Source: Firmicutes bacterium HGW-Firmicutes-10
GTDB lineage: Bacteria > Bacillota_I > Bacilli_A > Erysipelotrichales > Erysipelotrichaceae
Assembly: GCA_002841605.1 (NCBI GenBank)
Contig: PHAF01000022.1
Span: forward strand, 1 to 17,127
Length of the DNA stretch: 17,127 bases
Direction of reading: 5' to 3'
Made by a program: the position numbers and the translations under genes. Of the stretch, positions 13,450-17,127 are shown piece after piece. Position 1 is the stretch's first letter; each line of letters opens with the position of its first letter. The notes beneath the pieces are model-generated. The model did not search any database. It worked only from the letters and a program-made list of their open reading frames with translations, and was not told the DNA's origin.

Positions 13450-14319
13450 GTAACTGTATCCTTCGGGTTCAACATGAACGATGACCCCCAAATCATCTCC
13501 GAAATTTGATCGTAATTCATCTTCTAGATCATGAGACAGATTATGGGCATCAACCAAGGGCATATTCGGATCGCTTTTAACATGAAAGTCGATATAAACA
13601 TGATTCCCGGATTTACGAGAACGAATCTTGTGTATAGAGTATACATTCGGATTTTTCATCACAATTTCTTCAATTAACTCCGGTTCGATGGCAATGGCAT
13701 CCGTCAGTTCATGCGAACTTTCTTTAAAGATGCCGTAAGCCGTCTTGAATATGATGAGAGCTACCAACATAGAAGTAAGAGCATCCAACCACAAAGGAGC
13801 ATCAAAGAATGTGATGAGCACTAAATTGATCAGCACTCCCGCAGTTATATAAATATCGGATAATGTATGTTTTGCGTCAGCAACCAACAAGGTTGACTTA
13901 AATTTTTTACCCGCAAGGTTCTCATAAGTTGCCACAAATATATTCACACCAAAGGTGAACAATATCAACAGAAGTGTTAAAAGTTCTGGTTTATTAAACG
14001 TGGGATTTCGAAACGAACTGATACTCTTAACCACAACTTCAATTCCCAAATAAGTCAGTAAAGCAACGATAAACAATGTTGCTAAGGTTTCATAGCGCTG
14101 ATGTCCGTAAGCATGATCTTCATCGACCGGCTTTTGTGCGATCTTCATCGTAACCAAACCAATGACATTGGAAGACGCATCTGCTAAAGAGTGATATCCA
14201 TCCGCCAAAATACTACCTATGCCCGTAAAAAAACCAACCATGATTTTGATTGTACTTACCAGAATATTCAAGAATAATGTCAGCCAGAGTACGAAAAGTA
14301 CTTTTTTATTATTGCTCAT
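13435..14319 (-). CDS. Cation diffusion facilitator (CDF) transporter
   Basis: The 294-residue divalent-metal/proton antiporter of the cytoplasmic membrane has six predicted membrane segments within residues 8-205 and a C-terminal cytoplasmic ferredoxin-like domain at about 215-290. Transport-site residues are D40, H43 and D47 in 'ADGYHSLAD' (TM2) and D148, H151 and D155 in 'ADAKHTLSD' (TM5). The interfacial histidines of 'EDHAYGHQRYE' lie between TM2 and TM3. The HxxxD/HxxxD pairing is more like zinc-type than manganese-type (DxxxD) members, but metal choice cannot be fixed from sequence. GGAGG lies 6 nt before the ATG. It is a single gene convergent with the glm operon, sharing a 4-nt CTAG overlap with mal. 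Confidence 0.93.
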   Translation of the reverse strand: MSNNKKVLFVLWLTLFLNILVSTIKIMVGFFTGIGSILADGYHSLADASSNVIGLVTMKIAQKPVDEDHAYGHQRYETLATLFIVALLTYLGIEVVVKSISSFRNPTFNKPELLTLLLILFTFGVNIFVATYENLAGKKFKSTLLVADAKHTLSDIYITAGVLINLVLITFFDAPLWLDALTSMLVALIIFKTAYGIFKESSHELTDAIAIEPELIEEIVMKNPNVYSIHKIRSRKSGNHVYIDFHVKSDPNMPLVDAHNLSHDLEDELRSNFGDDLGVIVHVEPEGYSYKKKD

Positions 14320-14379
14320 GGATTACCTCCACCTTATTTTATCACTATCTTGAATATAATGAAACCTTGGTCAATTCAG

Positions 14380-14408
14380 TTGATACCATGTTGGATATAT
14401 AGCATAAT
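14380..14408 (+). promoter_or_regulatory. Promoter of the CatE-like gene
   Basis: TTGATA (14380-14385), exactly 17 bp, and CATAAT (14403-14408) give a good sigma-A promoter. The predicted start, at about 14415, lies inside the palindrome that follows. Confidence 0.72.
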
Positions 14409-14410
14409 AT

Positions 14411-14427
14411 ACTTACAAAAAGTAAGT
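14411..14427. promoter_or_regulatory. Operator-like palindrome ACTTAC-N5-GTAAGT
   Basis: This perfect 6-bp inverted repeat with an AAAAA spacer begins two bases after the -10 box and covers the predicted transcription start. Sites of this general shape are used by HxlR-family (YodB/CatR-like) repressors that sense quinones, diamide or aldehydes. In Bacillus they control catDE, whose CatE product the downstream gene resembles. The regulator itself is not in the window, and the family assignment is inference. Confidence 0.6.
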
Positions 14428-14443
14428 AACTTTAGGAGGCATT

Positions 14444-15304
14444 ATGTCCATCTATCACCAATCGCCCATCGGCTATGTATCGAAAGTTTCACTTAAGGTG
14501 CTTGATTTGAACAAATCGATCACCTTCTATAAAAATATTCTGAAAATGACCGTTGTGAATCAAAATGAGACTGAGGCAGACTTATCTGCTAATGGTAAAG
14601 ACGTATTGCTTACACTTTCTCAATTAAGTAACGGAGTTAAAAAGCAACTCCGCACGACCGGTCTGTACCATTTTGCTCTGCTGTTACCCAATCGTAAGGA
14701 ACTGGGTAAAATATTGAATCACTTTATCCAAAATCAAGTACCTTTGCAAGGCGCATCCGATCATGGTATTTCAGAGGCGATCTACCTGTCAGATCCTGAG
14801 GGAAACGGCATTGAAATCGCCGCAGACACAAAACCGGAATCATGGAAGTGGATCAAAGGACAACTGGATGTATTCTCTGACAACGGCCCAATGAATGTAA
14901 AAGCTGTACTCCTTAAAGCTTCTGATGAAGTCTTCAATCAACTCCCTAAAGAGACGGTAATGGGTCATATTCATTTGCATGGCAGCGAGTTAAGAAACAC
15001 ACGCAAATTCTACACGGATGCCTTAAAAATGGATGTTGTGATCGATTTGCCTGGACAAGCCCTGTTTTTCTCATATGGTAAATATCACCATCACATCGCG
15101 GTGAATGTGTGGAATGGTGTCGGTGCTCCTTTACCACCTACAAACAGTGTCGGACTTAAGCACTTTGAACTCCGCTTGCCCAGTCATTTGTCCATCGAAG
15201 ATATCGAATACAATCTTAAACATCTTGGGTTTACATACTCCGTTAAAAACAAAGAGATCACTGTAAGCGATCCCTCCGGCAATACGATCATTATAAAAAA
15301 ATAG
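14444..15304 (+). CDS. VOC-superfamily dioxygenase, CatE-like (catechol 2,3-dioxygenase type)
   Basis: The 286-residue protein contains two vicinal-oxygen-chelate domains, at about 10-130 and 170-284. Features shared with Bacillus CatE are 'GLYHFALLLPNRKELG' (73-88), 'LSDPEGNGIEIAAD' (115-128, E124), 'GHIHLHGSELRN' (174-185) and 'YHHHIAVNVWNG' (214-225). H175/H177, the H215-H217 cluster and E124 are candidate Fe/Mn ligands. The very C-terminus reads 'DPSGNTIII', without the Glu some extradiol dioxygenases have there. CatE opens catechol rings in thiol/quinone stress defence. A glyoxalase-like or other VOC role cannot be excluded. AGGAGG precedes the ATG by 4 nt. Promoter and palindrome upstream suggest repressor control. 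Confidence 0.85.
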   Translation: MSIYHQSPIGYVSKVSLKVLDLNKSITFYKNILKMTVVNQNETEADLSANGKDVLLTLSQLSNGVKKQLRTTGLYHFALLLPNRKELGKILNHFIQNQVPLQGASDHGISEAIYLSDPEGNGIEIAADTKPESWKWIKGQLDVFSDNGPMNVKAVLLKASDEVFNQLPKETVMGHIHLHGSELRNTRKFYTDALKMDVVIDLPGQALFFSYGKYHHHIAVNVWNGVGAPLPPTNSVGLKHFELRLPSHLSIEDIEYNLKHLGFTYSVKNKEITVSDPSGNTIIIKK

Positions 15305-15324
15305 AGGCCAATACAGGCCTCTAT
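15294..15324 (-). terminator. Terminator of the ferritin gene (possibly bidirectional)
   Basis: A perfect 9-bp stem ATAGAGGCC/GGCCTCTAT (15301-15309 with 15316-15324) with a 6-nt loop is followed on the minus strand by seven T. On the plus strand the tail is TACTTATTC, so it may also weakly end the CatE-like transcript. Confidence 0.88.
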
Positions 15325-15327
15325 TAC

Positions 15328-15816
15328 TTATTCTCTTGCGCCAAGTTTATCGTCGGTCATCATGATAGAAATCGGACTTCCGCCGAATTTTTCAAGACGA
15401 GCGATGATGTTTGTGAAGTTTTCTTCTTCTTCTGTTTGCTCATCAATAAACCAAGTCAATGTACTCAAAGCCGCATGATCTTTTTCTTCTTTAGCTATTT
15501 CGTACAAGTCACGGATACGACTGGTCACGATTTTTTCGTGTGCCAACGACATCTTAAATACATCAAGGTATCCCGGAAATTCAACTTCCGGACCCGGAAT
15601 GGTTTTCAGTTCAACACGCGCACCAACTTCAACCAAGAACTTAAAGAACTTCATGGCATGTTCTACTTCTTCTTCGGCTTGCTTACGCATAAAGTGAGCG
15701 GCACCGGGATAATCATTGGCCTCCATAAATGCGGACATAGACAAATACAAATACGAGGACAACAATTCAAAATTGATTTGATCATTAATAGCATCTACTA
15801 ATCGCTTGCTTATCAT
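15328..15816 (-). CDS. ftnA: Non-haem bacterial ferritin
   Basis: The 162-residue four-helix-bundle protein assembles into a 24-mer cage that oxidises Fe(II) and stores iron. Every ferroxidase ligand falls at the same number as in E. coli FtnA: E17, E50, H53, E94, Q127 and E130. The extra C-site glutamates E49, E126 and E129 also match. There is no methionine at a haem-binding position that would suggest a bacterioferritin. AGGAGG lies 8 nt before the ATG. It is monocistronic with its own terminator and lies convergent to the CatE-like gene. Together with the metal exporter and ring dioxygenase it suggests handling of oxygen and metal stress in an otherwise fermentative organism. Confidence 0.95.
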   Translation of the reverse strand: MISKRLVDAINDQINFELLSSYLYLSMSAFMEANDYPGAAHFMRKQAEEEVEHAMKFFKFLVEVGARVELKTIPGPEVEFPGYLDVFKMSLAHEKIVTSRIRDLYEIAKEEKDHAALSTLTWFIDEQTEEEENFTNIIARLEKFGGSPISIMMTDDKLGARE

Positions 15817-15839
15817 ATAATTCCTCCTTTAATATTTAT

Positions 15840-15868
15840 ATTATACCTCCAAATCGAAATAATTGCAT
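15840..15868 (-). promoter_or_regulatory. Candidate ferritin promoter
   Basis: On the minus strand a perfect -10 TATAAT (15845-15840) sits 24 nt before the ATG. The -35 position at 17 bp spacing reads only ATGCAA (15868-15863). I see no clear Fur or PerR box. Confidence 0.4.
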
Positions 15869-15902
15869 GTGGTTGTCTTCTGATTAAGAATTAAAAGTTT
15901 TG

Positions 15903-15931
15903 AAAAGGGAGTCCCGATAAGGGGCTCCCTT
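15903..15931 (-). terminator. Terminator of the surface protein gene
   Basis: An 11-bp stem (15905-15915 with 15921-15931, one G-U pair) with a GATAA loop lies 10 nt past the stop codon on the minus strand and is followed by a short T-rich tail (TTTTCAAAACTTTT). Confidence 0.8.
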
Positions 15932-15941
15932 AAAAGCAAAT

Positions 15942-17127
15942 CTATTCAGGAAATTCGTGAATGCCGTTATTCCAGTAGTCAAACTGACCTGCCAGCGTAT
16001 TGATCATTCCTTTATTTCCGGAGTTGATTGCATCCCTGACAGCTTCAATCAATTCCTCTGTATCATCGTATGGCGGGTAGTAATCACCTAAAGCACTTTC
16101 ATTCAATAATCCGGCAACTGCAGCTCTCAACAAGATTTGTACCTTGCCTCTCAAGTCTGCTCCACCTTTGTAACTTAGTGCATCCATCAATGTATCTTCT
16201 CTTCCATCCTTATTCAAATCCAATATTCCCGATGTCAGAACGTTTGGATTAGTAATACCAAAGATAGTCCGAACATAATCCATCGGGGCATACTCTGTTT
16301 TCACCCAAGATTCTGCATGATTCTTCCAATAACCTGGCGTGAATCCATACCAGTAAAGTCTGATCAATTCATCATCGTCATCACAATCCTCATTTCCTTC
16401 ATTATCCATTCCACAAGCTGTGACAACATTATAATGTTCAGTGCCTGCTAGACCAGAAACGAAGCGAGTAATCGTGAATGTGAATTGTTGACCGGCACCA
16501 ATAGTGATTGGGTCATCCCCAAAAGCAACCAAAGCTTCCGGTAACAAATCACCAAATACCGTATCCATAATTGAATAAATAACCACATCTTCAACACTGT
16601 TATTCGTAATCACAAAAGTAAACACGACATCTTCACCAGAATACGGAATAACTGACTTGTTGGCTGTCTTGACGATGGAAATATCAGGCAATACATCATT
16701 AATTGTGACACTTCTGCTGTCATCATCAGATGCCGTATTTCCTTCATTGTCCTCCGCATATGCCATAACTATATTCGGATATACGCCAGCTTCCGTATAG
16801 GTCTTGGTCCAAGTACCAGGCAACAGATAACTGCCACCGACCGGAATCCAAATCTTCGTAGTTTCAGGAATCCATTCATAAATGGTTCCAAGTTTATCAT
16901 CATATACTTCTGTTAACCATACCGGTTCAACCGACAGATTGTATACCGTGAAGGTGTACGTGAATACGCCACCCGGTTCATCCCGCATCAGCGGATCAGC
17001 CGTCTTCACGACTTGAATGATCGGCAATACATCATTGACCGTCACCGTCTTGGTGTCCGAATCGTTGACTTCATTGCCTTCATTATCCTCGGCATACGCC
17101 GTAGCGATGTTGGTGTAACTGCCGGCA
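15942..17127 (-). CDS. Large repeat-containing secreted/surface protein, C-terminal part
   Basis: The frame is open to the right edge, so the start and signal peptide are outside. The GTG at 17045 is an internal valine codon: the repeat motif continues upstream of it. Visible are about two and a third Ig-like repeats of the DUF11-like kind. Each ends in 'AYAEDNEGN' or a variant and restarts with '(T/I)NDVLPxIxxVKTA'. The last repeat is diverged and carries two cysteines ('CGMDNEGNEDC'). The C-terminal ~135 residues form a 'GFTPGYWKNH' domain with 'TLMDAL', 'LLRAAVAGLLN' and an EF-hand-like loop 'DLNKDGRED'. It is very acidic with few lysines. There is no LPxTG, C-terminal membrane helix or other anchor. 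Function is unknown; adhesion or envelope structure is a guess. Confidence 0.85.
   Translation of the reverse strand, partial: AGSYTNIATAYAEDNEGNEVNDSDTKTVTVNDVLPIIQVVKTADPLMRDEPGGVFTYTFTVYNLSVEPVWLTEVYDDKLGTIYEWIPETTKIWIPVGGSYLLPGTWTKTYTEAGVYPNIVMAYAEDNEGNTASDDDSRSVTINDVLPDISIVKTANKSVIPYSGEDVVFTFVITNNSVEDVVIYSIMDTVFGDLLPEALVAFGDDPITIGAGQQFTFTITRFVSGLAGTEHYNVVTACGMDNEGNEDCDDDDELIRLYWYGFTPGYWKNHAESWVKTEYAPMDYVRTIFGITNPNVLTSGILDLNKDGREDTLMDALSYKGGADLRGKVQILLRAAVAGLLNESALGDYYPPYDDTEELIEAVRDAINSGNKGMINTLAGQFDYWNNGIHEFPE
16356..17127 (-). repeat. Tandem 112-codon (336-bp) repeats in the surface protein gene
   Basis: The '(V/I)NDVLPxIxxVKTA' motif recurs exactly 112 codons apart (units starting near 17039 and 16703). 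The end of a further unit is visible at the right edge ('AYAEDNEGNEVND'). The similarity is clear at protein level; DNA similarity is highest around the repeat junctions. Confidence 0.75.

Noticed and set aside
1..17127. Mobile element, phage, CRISPR or defence island
   Set aside because: No transposase, integrase, terminal repeats, direct-repeat array or att-like duplication was seen. Apart from the HEPN-like motif nothing suggests a defence system, and the genes look like ordinary chromosomal metabolism.

Overview
The window looks like the chromosome of a monoderm, moderately A+T-rich bacterium of the Bacillota (Firmicutes). Most genes have strong AGGAGG-type ribosome binding sites. HrcA-type CIRCE operators control a small heat shock gene, a GlpP-type antiterminator is present, and the glutamate mutase operon has the clostridial order. 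TGA is a true stop in at least three genes, which argues against the mycoplasma code. I cannot place the organism more precisely; an Erysipelotrichia-like or clostridial relative is a guess.

Layout. 1-931 (+): the end of one and the whole of a second short chromate-transporter (CHR) protein, a split pair. 948-2668 (-): three separately terminated units, namely a SWIM zinc-finger protein, an Hsp20 chaperone behind two CIRCE elements, and a GlpP-like antiterminator. 2745-7636 (-): a tight operon read gnd > zwf > NuoE-like [2Fe-2S] protein > HAD phosphatase > HEPN-like/CBS protein. The first two genes form the oxidative pentose phosphate pathway. 7757-8635 (-): murB with its own promoter and terminator. 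8805-13449 (+): the glutamate mutase operon, comprising promoter, leader hairpin, an 11-codon leader ORF, glmS, glmL, glmE, methylaspartate ammonia-lyase and a terminator. Its products turn L-glutamate into (2S,3S)-3-methylaspartate and then mesaconate, the first steps of the methylaspartate route of glutamate fermentation. 13435-14319 (-): a cation diffusion facilitator. 14380-15304 (+): a CatE-like VOC dioxygenase behind a palindrome of the kind bound by HxlR-type redox/quinone regulators. 15328-15816 (-): a non-haem ferritin with a complete ferroxidase site. 15942 to the right edge (-): the C-terminal end of a large secreted or surface protein with about 112-residue repeats and a GYWKNH-type C-terminal domain.

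The biochemistry is known for most genes, and key active-site residues can be counted in place for glmS, glmE, the ammonia-lyase, gnd, zwf, murB and ferritin. The less ordinary signals are regulatory or contextual: a leader ORF overlapping glmS, two inverted repeats in the murB/glmS divergent region, a HEPN-like motif fused to CBS domains, a stand-alone NuoE-like protein in the NADPH-generating operon, and a doubled CIRCE element whose distal copy contains the -35 box. I see no mobile elements, CRISPR arrays, tRNAs or rRNAs. No stretch longer than 300 bases lacks a gene.
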